DNA of 5,571 bases from Kiritimatiellia bacterium (lineage in GTDB: Bacteria > Verrucomicrobiota > Kiritimatiellia > RFP12 > DVOR01). The notes below the pieces were generated by a model that was not told where the DNA came from, made no database searches, and saw only the letters and a program-made list of their open reading frames with translations. Of this stretch, positions 1 through 5,544 are shown piece by piece. The stretch spans positions 1-5,571 of the forward strand of contig JAFYMU010000160.1 in assembly GCA_017548245.1 (NCBI GenBank). The letters run 5' to 3'. A program made the translations under genes and the position numbers. Each line of letters begins with the position of its first letter. Within the stretch, counting starts at the first letter, position 1.

Positions 1-2
1 GC

Positions 3-1019
3 ACGCAGGTGCGTAATTTGACCGATAAGGCGGCCCAAAAGGGTTTGGAAGACATTCTTCGCCAACCCGGTAAGCGCGACTTGCACGTGATTAGCACCTT
101 GGGTGACTTGCATATCCGCGTGACGAAGAAGGGTAAACCGCTCGTTTCGCGTGGTCGCTCCAAAGCAACGGCAGAGGCGGCGCCTGTGGCGATTCAAGAG
201 GGGCATGACCATGTGAAGAAGCAACCGCTCACCTCGTTTGATGCGACGGCGCTCTTGCGTGTGCTCGGGTTGGCCGATCAGCGTGGTCAGATTAAACCCT
301 CGATGCGCGGCAAGTATGACCAGGTGAATGCGTTGTTGCGTGCGGTGGAGCCGCTCTTGCCGGAACAGGCACCCGTGCAGTTTACGGTGGTGGATTGCGG
401 TTGCGGTAAGGCCTATCTCACCTTGGCGTTGCATCGTTACTTGGTGTGCGCAAAGGGTTGGACCAAGGTGCGCATCATCGGTATTGATAAGAATTTGGAC
501 GTGGTGGAATCGGCTCGCGAGATGGCGAACGCCTTGGGTATTGGCGAAGAAGTCACCTTCCAGGCCTGCACCATTGATGCGGCAGAGTTGCCGAAGGAAC
601 CCGATTTGGTGATGAGCCTTCATGCGTGTGATACGGCCACGGATGATGCTTTGATTGCCGCTGTTAAGACTAAGGCGGCGGGAATTCTCTGCGTGCCGTG
701 TTGCCAACATGAATTGCATCACGCCCTTGAAGAGGGCGGTGCGATGCGCGCAGTCTTGCGTCATGGTATTTTGCGCGAACGGTTGGCTGATTTGTTGACC
801 GACACCTTCCGTGCGCAAGTCTTGCGCATTTGCGGTTATCGTGCTCGCATTATGGAATTTGTTTCGGCAGAAGCGACGGGTCGCAATATCTTGATTCGTG
901 CCGAACGCGGCGTGCGTCCGGGTTTGGGTGAGGCGATTGCCGAATATGAAAATCTCTGCGATTTCTGGGGTGTCGAACCCTACATCGGCAAGGCCTTGGC
1001 TCCTCGCGAACAGGCTTGA
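3..1019 (+). CDS. Class I SAM-dependent methyltransferase (Methyltransf_32-like), 5' end missing
   Basis: The reading frame is open to the left edge, so the gene probably begins outside the window. A GTG at 9 is the first possible start inside it, but nothing like a ribosome binding site can be judged there. Counted from that GTG (336 residues), a KYDQVN segment (102-107) precedes the SAM-binding motif I, VVDCGCGKAYLTLAL (127-141). An acidic motif II (GID, 158-160), LHACDTATD (204-212), VPCCQHEL (229-236) and NILIRA (293-298) follow. This set is what I know from the Methyltransf_32 (PF13679) family, whose bacterial members are usually around 390 residues, so roughly 50-60 N-terminal residues may be missing. 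The N-terminal part contains a basic TKKGKPLVSRGRSK stretch (39-52), which could contact nucleic acid (inference). The substrate is unknown: RNA is possible because related eukaryotic domains occur in tRNA methyltransferases. The fold is confident, the substrate is not. No clear terminator follows the stop. Confidence 0.85.
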   Translation, partial: TQVRNLTDKAAQKGLEDILRQPGKRDLHVISTLGDLHIRVTKKGKPLVSRGRSKATAEAAPVAIQEGHDHVKKQPLTSFDATALLRVLGLADQRGQIKPSMRGKYDQVNALLRAVEPLLPEQAPVQFTVVDCGCGKAYLTLALHRYLVCAKGWTKVRIIGIDKNLDVVESAREMANALGIGEEVTFQACTIDAAELPKEPDLVMSLHACDTATDDALIAAVKTKAAGILCVPCCQHELHHALEEGGAMRAVLRHGILRERLADLLTDTFRAQVLRICGYRARIMEFVSAEATGRNILIRAERGVRPGLGEAIAEYENLCDFWGVEPYIGKALAPREQA

Positions 1020-1070
1020 CGCAGGGCTGTCTACCACATAATGCAGGGGTAGGCCGCAAAGGTGATTGAC

Positions 1071-1099
1071 TAGACTGTTAACCGTAAAGGTTTTATACT
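1071..1099 (+). promoter_or_regulatory. Sigma70-like promoter of the thioredoxin-like gene
   Basis: A -35 like TAGACT (1071-1076, 4 of 6 to consensus) is separated by 17 bases from a -10 TATACT (1094-1099, 5 of 6). A stronger-looking TTGACT at 1066-1071 overlaps it, but its 22-base spacing is too long. Transcription would start near 1106, giving a leader of about 30 bases. No operator was recognised. The site is predicted from consensus only. Confidence 0.5.
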
Positions 1100-1136
1100 T
1101 TAACACTGATTTGAAAGACCAACAAGGAGTCCTAAA

Positions 1137-1817
1137 ATGAAATTGAAAGCTGTATTGAGTTTTTGTGCCGCAATGGCAACCGCTGTGGTGATGGCTGCTG
1201 CTGATGCACCCGCAACCGAAGGCGCAGAATTGGGTAAGTGGACGATGGACATCGTCGCCGCGAAGGAATTGGCCGCGAAGACGGGCAAGCCGATGTTCTG
1301 GAACTTCACTGGTAGCGACTGGTGCGGTTGGTGCCAGTTGATGGACAAGAATGTCTTCTCCAAGGATGCATGGAAGGCCTATGCTCAGAAAAACTTGGTC
1401 TTGGTGTGGATTGACTTCCCCAAGAAGGCGGAACGCGTTCCTGAAGCTTATGCCGCTCGCAACCGTGAACTCGCCGAAAAGTATCAGGTGCAGGGTTTCC
1501 CCACCTACTTCGTCTTTGCCGCTGATGGCGAAACCGTGTTGGGTCAGCTCAGCGCCGATCCCGCTGCCAAGCCTGAAGATTTCGCAACCAAGGTCGATCG
1601 CGTGATTGCAAAGGCTTCGATTGAAACGTTGCTCTCTGCTGAAGATCTCGCCACGTGGACGGCGTTGAATGCAGAAGAGAAGGCCCTCAAGGAAGAAGTG
1701 ACGGCTTTCCAGAAGCGCGTTCGTGAAGAAGGCAAGGCCTATGACGAAAAGCAGCGCGTGCTCACGGAAAAGCGTAACGTATTGCTCGACAAGGCAGTGA
1801 AGGCTGCTGTAAAGTAA
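1137..1817 (+). CDS. Exported thioredoxin-like protein with a CGWC active site
   Basis: This is a 226-residue protein with a typical Sec signal peptide: a basic MKLK start, a hydrophobic core to about residue 19 and small residues (AAAD) suggesting cleavage near 20-22. The mature part is a thioredoxin fold of the Thioredoxin_7/DUF255-like sort. It has FTGSDWCGWC (57-66) with redox cysteines C63 and C66, and GFPTYFVF (120-127) with the cis-proline P122. It probably acts in the cell envelope as a disulfide reductase or isomerase; its partner is unknown. Residues 165-226 form a charged, Ala/Glu/Lys-rich, probably helical or coiled-coil tail that is not part of a minimal thioredoxin domain. The start is supported by AAGGAG (1124-1129), seven bases before the ATG. 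A cysteine at position 10 sits in LSFC, a poor lipobox, so a lipoprotein is unlikely. The gene appears monocistronic, with its own promoter and terminator. Confidence 0.9.
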   Translation: MKLKAVLSFCAAMATAVVMAAADAPATEGAELGKWTMDIVAAKELAAKTGKPMFWNFTGSDWCGWCQLMDKNVFSKDAWKAYAQKNLVLVWIDFPKKAERVPEAYAARNRELAEKYQVQGFPTYFVFAADGETVLGQLSADPAAKPEDFATKVDRVIAKASIETLLSAEDLATWTALNAEEKALKEEVTAFQKRVREEGKAYDEKQRVLTEKRNVLLDKAVKAAVK

Positions 1818-1852
1818 GCCGCCGCGTAACGCGAAATGAACGCAAGAACAGA

Positions 1853-1887
1853 CCGCATCGTTCATAAGAACGGTGCGGTTTTCTTTT
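1853..1887 (+). terminator. Rho-independent terminator of the thioredoxin-like gene
   Basis: A 10-bp stem, CCGCATCGTT (1853-1862) against AACGGTGCGG (1869-1878), has one G-T wobble and a 6-base loop (CATAAG). The run TTTTCTTTT (1879-1887) follows directly. It lies 36 bases after the stop codon and separates this gene from the sugar-nucleotide genes downstream. Confidence 0.92.
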
Positions 1888-1976
1888 ATCCTCCGCGAAA
1901 AAGGGGTGAAAAATGTTAAAAAGAACTAAAAAGCGTTGATTTCACTGCTTTTCTTGCGAACGAAGGGGAGTGGGTG

Positions 1977-1985
1977 TGTTATACT
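1977..1985 (+). promoter_or_regulatory. Extended -10 promoter of the compact dehydrogenase / decarboxylase unit
   Basis: TGT TATACT (1977-1985) fits the extended -10 form TGnTATAAT with one mismatch in the hexamer. A weak -35 candidate, TTGCGA (1954-1959), has a 20-base spacing, which an extended -10 could tolerate. The predicted start of transcription is near 1992, giving a leader of about 28 bases. The same TTATACT core occurs in the promoter of the thioredoxin-like gene. Confidence 0.5.
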
Positions 1986-2007
1986 AAATATGTTCAATGT
2001 TTTAATT

Positions 2008-2011
2008 GGAG
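2008..2011 (+). promoter_or_regulatory. Ribosome binding site that fixes the start of the compact dehydrogenase
   Basis: GGAG (2008-2011) lies eight bases before the ATG at 2020. The frame stays open upstream to a TTG at 1936, but that start would lie upstream of the predicted -10 box and would put 28 residues unlike the family before the NAD-binding strand. The ATG at 2020 is therefore preferred. Confidence 0.7.
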
Positions 2012-2019
2012 TGCATAAA

Positions 2020-2775
2020 ATGATTAATGTTGGCATCGTTGGGTGCGGCTATGTTGGCGGCGCACTGAAAGTTTGGCTGGAAGAGAACAATCCGAATGTC
2101 AAGGTGTTGGTCAGCGATCCTCCGAAGGGGATGAATGACGATTTAAGCACGGCCGATATCATTTTCCTCTCGATTCATGTGCCGACCGAAGATGATGGCA
2201 CGCAAGATTTGACGTTGATGACGGACATCATCAAGGGCTTGCCGAAGGTCCCTGTCTTTGTTCGCACGACGATTCTTCCCGGCACCTCTGAAAAGCTCTC
2301 GAAGGAAACCGATCACCAGGTTTACTTCATGCCGGAATTCTTGACCGAACGCACGCACGTGGAAGATTTCAAGAAGCAGCCCATGGTCTTCACGGGTGAA
2401 TTGGATCTCTTGACGCAGATCTTCATCGGCAAGACCTTCTGCTACATGACCTCCTTGGAAGCTGAAATCTGCAAGTACGCACACAACGTCTTTGGCGCCG
2501 TGAAGGTGACTTACTTCAACGCAATCGCCGACTATTGCCGTCGCCATGGCGCAGAATACAAGCGCGTCCACGCAGGTTGCTTGCTCTCGGGCTACATCAA
2601 TGACACGCATACGCACGTGCCGGGCCCGGATGGTAAGTTCGGCTACGGTGGCAAGTGCTTCCCGAAGGATGTGAATGCCTTCGCAGAGCTCACCAAGGAT
2701 TTGCCGTTGGGCAAGTTGCTGGCGCCGTTGCACGAATTGAACGTGGGTTTCCGCGGCTTCGAAGAACGTATCTAA
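2020..2775 (+). CDS. Compact UDP-glucose/GDP-mannose dehydrogenase-like protein without the C-terminal domain
   Basis: This 251-residue protein belongs to the UDP-glucose/GDP-mannose dehydrogenase family, NAD-dependent enzymes that oxidise the C6 hydroxyl of a nucleotide sugar to an acid. It has the Rossmann motif GCGYVG (8-13), D33 at the end of the second strand for the NAD ribose, and VPT (54-56). RTTILPGTS (82-90) matches the family's ST-PVGT, and MPEFLTE (104-110) its NPEFL-EG. The central domain has EICKYAHN (149-156), giving K152 and N156, and GYGGKCFPKD (208-217), giving the catalytic C213 and D217. It ends soon after, so the third domain, which normally binds the UDP part, is absent (full members are about 390-450 residues). 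The usual stretch between the second strand and the VPT loop, with its EPGL motif, is also shortened. No remnant of the third domain follows, so this looks like a real compact form, not a broken gene. Catalytic residues suggest activity; the substrate is unknown. Confidence 0.85.
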   Translation: MINVGIVGCGYVGGALKVWLEENNPNVKVLVSDPPKGMNDDLSTADIIFLSIHVPTEDDGTQDLTLMTDIIKGLPKVPVFVRTTILPGTSEKLSKETDHQVYFMPEFLTERTHVEDFKKQPMVFTGELDLLTQIFIGKTFCYMTSLEAEICKYAHNVFGAVKVTYFNAIADYCRRHGAEYKRVHAGCLLSGYINDTHTHVPGPDGKFGYGGKCFPKDVNAFAELTKDLPLGKLLAPLHELNVGFRGFEERI

Positions 2776-2793
2776 TTGAATCGTTATTCTCCT

Positions 2794-3753
2794 ATGACCA
2801 AGGTACTCATTACTGGCGGCGCAGGTTTTCTCGGTGCGAACTTAGCGCGTCGGCTTGTAAAAGAGGGTTGCCAAGTCACGGTCTTGGATAATCTCTACAC
2901 AGGACGTCTCTCCAATCTGGAGGGCGTCCCTGTTACTTTTATCCAACAAGATGTGCGCGAGCCAATCCCCGAAGCCGATTACGATGTGATTTACAACTTG
3001 GCGTGTCCCGCCTCGCCGCCGCACTACCAACGCGAATCGCTCTTTACGTTGCTCACGTGCATTGATGGCATGCGCAATGTGCTGGAATTGGCACGTCGTT
3101 GCAAGGCGATTGTGATTCATGCCTCAACGAGTGAAATCTATGGTGACCCCGAGGTGCATCCGCAGCCCGAACGTTATTGGGGCCACGTGAATACCCTCGG
3201 TATTCGCAGTTGCTATGACGAGGGGAAGCGTGTCGCGGAAACCTTGTCGTTGGAATATGCGCGTGCCTATGGCGTGGATGTGCGTTTGGTGCGCATCTTC
3301 AACACCTACGGTCCTTACATGGATCCTAAGGATGGTCGCGTGGTCTCCAACTTCATCCTGCAGGCCTTGAAGAACGAAGCTTTTACCCTCTTTGGCACAG
3401 GTGAGCAGACGCGTTCCTTCCAATTCGTAGATGACCTGATTGACGCCTTTGTCTTGTACGCCCAGAAGACCGCCGCCGAGTGTCGCGCCTTCTTCTCGGA
3501 AAAGGGTGTCACGTTGCCCGTTTTGAATGTGGGTAACCCGGGCGAATTTACGATGCGTGAGTTGGCAGAAACCATTCTGCGCCTCTTGCCCGACTGCACA
3601 AGTGCCATGACCTATGCCCCGTTGCCAGGGGATGATCCCAAACGTCGCCGCCCCGATAACACGTGGGCCAAGGACTTCTTAGGGTGGGCGCCACGCGTTC
3701 CGCTGGAAGAGGGCCTGAAGGCAACGATTGCTTACTTCCGCACCACGCTCTAA
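2794..3753 (+). CDS. uxs: UDP-glucuronate decarboxylase (UDP-xylose synthase), SDR family
   Basis: The 319-residue protein is an extended short-chain dehydrogenase/reductase that should use bound NAD to convert UDP-glucuronate to UDP-xylose and CO2 in the cytoplasm. Motifs in order are TGGAGFLG (7-14) for NAD, D32 after the second strand, NLACPASPPHY (68-78), STSEIYGDP (111-119), HPQPERYWG (122-130) and SCYDEGKRVAET (139-150) with the catalytic Y141 and K145. RIFNTYGP (167-174), DGRVVSNFI (180-188) and QTRSFQFV (205-212) follow. ACPASPPHY, the S-E pair at 113-114 in place of the usual epimerase residues, and SCYDEGKR together mark the decarboxylase subgroup over 4-epimerases or 4,6-dehydratases. 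The length is normal for the bacterial enzyme. The ATG at 2794 begins MTKVLITGG as expected; a TTG at 2776 would add six residues. Neither has a clear Shine-Dalgarno sequence. The gene follows the compact dehydrogenase by 18 bases and is probably cotranscribed and translationally coupled. Confidence 0.93.
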   Translation: MTKVLITGGAGFLGANLARRLVKEGCQVTVLDNLYTGRLSNLEGVPVTFIQQDVREPIPEADYDVIYNLACPASPPHYQRESLFTLLTCIDGMRNVLELARRCKAIVIHASTSEIYGDPEVHPQPERYWGHVNTLGIRSCYDEGKRVAETLSLEYARAYGVDVRLVRIFNTYGPYMDPKDGRVVSNFILQALKNEAFTLFGTGEQTRSFQFVDDLIDAFVLYAQKTAAECRAFFSEKGVTLPVLNVGNPGEFTMRELAETILRLLPDCTSAMTYAPLPGDDPKRRRPDNTWAKDFLGWAPRVPLEEGLKATIAYFRTTL

Positions 3754-3773
3754 CGGCGTGGTGGTTGCTTTTT
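3741..3773 (+). terminator. Terminator hairpin spanning the decarboxylase stop codon
   Basis: A perfect 8-bp stem, CACCACGC (3741-3748) against GCGTGGTG (3756-3763), encloses a 7-base loop holding the TAA stop (3751-3753). Five bases later there is a T5 run (3769-3773). The gap between stem and T run makes it weaker than the terminator at 1853-1887, so some readthrough into the downstream dehydrogenase is possible. Confidence 0.65.
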
Positions 3774-3786
3774 ACCGCGCATCGCG

Positions 3787-3815
3787 TTGGCTGATGATCG
3801 GCTCTGTTTTAGAAT
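3787..3815 (+). promoter_or_regulatory. Sigma70-like promoter of the UDP-glucose dehydrogenase gene
   Basis: TTGGCT (3787-3792, 4 of 6) and TAGAAT (3810-3815, 5 of 6) are separated by the ideal 17 bases. Transcription would begin near 3822. It sits just after the upstream terminator, which supports a separate transcription unit. Predicted from consensus only. Confidence 0.5.
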
Positions 3816-3854
3816 GTTGCACGCGGACTGCGTTAGGATAGGAGTGGTTCGACC

Positions 3855-5207
3855 ATGAATCGAAATATTGCTTGTATTGGTGCAGGTTATATCGGCGGCC
3901 CAACGATGGCCGTGATTGCGCAGAAGAATCCCGATCGCAAGGTGATTGTGGCCGATATCTCCCAAGCGCGCATTGATGCATGGAATTCGGATGACTTGCC
4001 GATTTACGAACCCGGCTTGCAGGAGGTGGTCGCCTCTTGTCGTGGTAAGAATCTCTTCTTTACGACCGATGTTGCCGCCGCCATTCGCGAGTGCGATATC
4101 ATCTTTGTGGGGGTCAATACACCCACCAAAACCTTTGGGGCAGGGGCGGGTTATGCCTCCAACTTGCAATACTGGGAGGCTGCCGCACGCACCATTCTAA
4201 AGGAAGCCAATGGCGACAAGATTGTGGTTGAAAAGTCCACCTTGCCCGTGCGAACCGCAGACTCGATGGCCGCCGTCTTGCACACGCACCGAGAATATAC
4301 CTTTACAGTTCTCTCCAATCCCGAATTCTTGGCCGAGGGTTCCGCCATTAATGATTTGCTCAATCCCGACCGCGTTTTGATTGGTGGACCGCAGGACGAA
4401 CAAGGAAAAGCGGCCATTGATGCCCTCGTGCAGGTCTACGCAACATGGGTGTCGCGTGATCGTATCTTGACGACCAATGTTTGGTCCAGTGAAATGTCCA
4501 AACTCGCTGCGAATGCGATGTTGGCGCAGCGCATCTCCTCGATCAATGCCTTTTCTGCCCTCTGTGAAGAGACCGGCGCGGATATTACCGAAGTGGCCAA
4601 TGTCTTGGGGATGGACCACCGCATCGGAAAATACTTCTTGAAGGCGGGGCCGGGCTTTGGCGGTTCGTGCTTCAAGAAGGATGTCTTGAACCTCGTCTAC
4701 CTCTGCCGTTCCTACGGTTTGCATGCGTGCGCCGACTATTGGGAACAGGTTGTTATCATGAACGATGCCCAACAAGAACGCATCGTGGAGCGAACCGTAA
4801 AGGCGCTCTTCAACACCCTCGCAGGCAAGCGCATGGCGCTCTTTGGGTTCGCCTTCAAAGCGAATACTGGCGATACTCGTGAAACGCCCGCCTTAACCGT
4901 AGCCAACCTTTTGGCAGAAGAACACGCGGACTTGGTCGTCACCGATCCCAAAGCCCTTGAGAATGCCGCCAAAGATTTGGCCCACTTGCCCAAGGTCACC
5001 TTCGAACCCGATCCCTATCTCGCCGCCACCAATGTCGACGCCATTCTGGTGATGACCGAATGGGACTGCTACAAGACGCTTGATTGGAAACAAATCTATG
5101 CCAACATGCGTCAACCCGCCCTCATCTTCGACACGCGCAATATTCTTGACCATGCCGAACTCAAACAAATCGGCTTCAAAGTCCTCGCCGTCGGCAAAAT
5201 CATCTAA
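3855..5207 (+). CDS. ugd: UDP-glucose 6-dehydrogenase, full length, similar to the animal-type enzyme
   Basis: The 450-residue enzyme should oxidise UDP-glucose to UDP-glucuronate in the cytoplasm with two NAD+. All three family domains are present. The N-terminal Rossmann domain has GAGYIG (9-14), NSDDLPIYEPGL (44-55), VNTPTKT (87-93) and EKSTLPVR (126-133). NPEFLAEG (155-162) includes the likely general-base/thioester-loop glutamate E157. The central domain has SSEMSKLAANA (211-221) with K216 and N220, QRISSINAFSALCE (225-238), and GFGGSCFKKDVLNLVYLC (267-284) with catalytic C272 and D276. The C-terminal UDP-binding domain has GFAFKANTGDTRE (331-343), TEWD (401-404) and FDTRNILD (425-432). 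Many segments, such as WNS-LPIYEPGL, SCRGKNLFF, VNTPTKT and CF-KDVLNLVYLC, are those I recall from human and other animal UGDH, and differ from short bacterial Ugd/TuaD types. The ATG at 3855 follows AGGAG (3840-3844) by ten bases. The enzyme supplies the substrate of the decarboxylase encoded just upstream. Confidence 0.96.
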   Translation: MNRNIACIGAGYIGGPTMAVIAQKNPDRKVIVADISQARIDAWNSDDLPIYEPGLQEVVASCRGKNLFFTTDVAAAIRECDIIFVGVNTPTKTFGAGAGYASNLQYWEAAARTILKEANGDKIVVEKSTLPVRTADSMAAVLHTHREYTFTVLSNPEFLAEGSAINDLLNPDRVLIGGPQDEQGKAAIDALVQVYATWVSRDRILTTNVWSSEMSKLAANAMLAQRISSINAFSALCEETGADITEVANVLGMDHRIGKYFLKAGPGFGGSCFKKDVLNLVYLCRSYGLHACADYWEQVVIMNDAQQERIVERTVKALFNTLAGKRMALFGFAFKANTGDTRETPALTVANLLAEEHADLVVTDPKALENAAKDLAHLPKVTFEPDPYLAATNVDAILVMTEWDCYKTLDWKQIYANMRQPALIFDTRNILDHAELKQIGFKVLAVGKII

Positions 5208-5211
5208 CCCA

Positions 5212-5246
5212 CATCGCCCCGCTGTACAGTGGGGCGATGCAGTTTT
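5212..5246 (+). terminator. Terminator of the UDP-glucose dehydrogenase gene
   Basis: A perfect 9-bp stem, CATCGCCCC (5212-5220) against GGGGCGATG (5231-5239), starts four bases after the stop codon. The 10-base interior (GCTGTACAGT) can extend the pairing inward. TTTT (5243-5246) follows after a short CAG spacer. The stem is GC-rich and strong, but the T run is short. Confidence 0.75.
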
Positions 5247-5466
5247 CCCCAACTCCGCCATCTTGAAAGGCTTTGGCAAGGTGCGGGATGCAATCCTGTC
5301 GTGTGTTTCTTACACTGCGGAGTGTTAAACCACAAGCACCACAGGTGATTTCACCTATTTTCGTGGGTACAAATCCACGGAAGCGGCATAAGCGTTGTGG
5401 TATTAAGCGTTCGTCATTTCAAAATCACAATGCCCTTGAATGCGCGATTCCACAGTCCCACCGCGC
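5247..5466 (+). other. Non-coding stretch with three small hairpins
   Basis: No convincing gene is seen on either strand. Three inverted repeats lie close together: ACACT/AGTGT around GCGG (5312-5325), AGGTGA/TCACCT around TT (5343-5356) and CGTGG/CCACG around an 8-base loop (5362-5379). AAGCGTT then occurs twice, at 5390-5396 and 5405-5411. A frame is open from ATG 5288 to 5482 (64 residues, basic, no Shine-Dalgarno, no recognised domain), and I do not call it a gene. The stretch may be a structured RNA, a dispersed intergenic element or plain spacer; the sequence alone does not decide. Confidence 0.4.
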
Positions 5467-5501
5467 AACTTTCAACCAATAACCATCAACTAACAACAGC
5501 C
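5467..5501 (+). repeat. Degenerate heptamer repeat, five AACnnnn units
   Basis: Five consecutive 7-base units begin with AAC: AACTTTC, AACCAAT, AACCATC, AACTAAC and AACAGCC. Only the first three bases are constant, so this is a periodic pattern and not a strict tandem repeat. It lies twelve bases before a clearer heptamer array. Confidence 0.5.
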
Positions 5502-5513
5502 CGTAAGGGTTCA

Positions 5514-5544
5514 ATTCATCATTCATCATTCGTCATTCATCATT
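5514..5544 (+). repeat. Tandem heptamer repeat ATTCATC, four units plus ATT
   Basis: ATTCATC occurs at 5514-5520, 5521-5527 and 5535-5541, with one variant (ATTCGTC, 5528-5534), followed by a partial ATT (5542-5544). A 7-base period in intergenic DNA resembles the short tandemly repeated heptamers described in cyanobacteria, though this unit differs. It is probably a slippage-prone, non-coding repeat. Confidence 0.85.

Noticed and set aside
1029..1053. Possible terminator after the methyltransferase gene (CTACC/GGTAG inverted repeat)
   Set aside because: The loop is about 12 bases and no T run follows, so it does not look like a Rho-independent terminator.
1137..1200. Lipoprotein signal in the thioredoxin-like protein (cysteine at residue 10)
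   Set aside because: LSFC is a poor lipobox and the cysteine sits too early within the hydrophobic core; a Sec signal cleaved near residues 20-22 fits better.
1936..2019. Upstream TTG start that would add 28 residues to the compact dehydrogenase
   Set aside because: It lies upstream of the likely -10 box, lacks a ribosome binding site and adds sequence that does not fit the family. ATG 2020 has GGAG at good spacing and begins the Rossmann strand.
2143..2733. 196-residue open frame on the - strand
   Set aside because: It is antisense to the compact dehydrogenase, shows no recognisable domain, and is explained by the codon bias of the gene on the + strand.
4197..4775. 192-residue open frame on the - strand
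   Set aside because: It lies wholly opposite the well-supported UDP-glucose dehydrogenase gene and has no recognisable motif or upstream signals.
5288..5482. Possible 64-residue gene in the tail
   Set aside because: It has no Shine-Dalgarno sequence, its composition differs from the real genes here, it runs through hairpins and into the AACnnnn repeat, and no domain is recognised.
5467..5544. CRISPR-like array
   Set aside because: The period is only seven bases, with no 20-40 base repeats or unique spacers and no cas genes.
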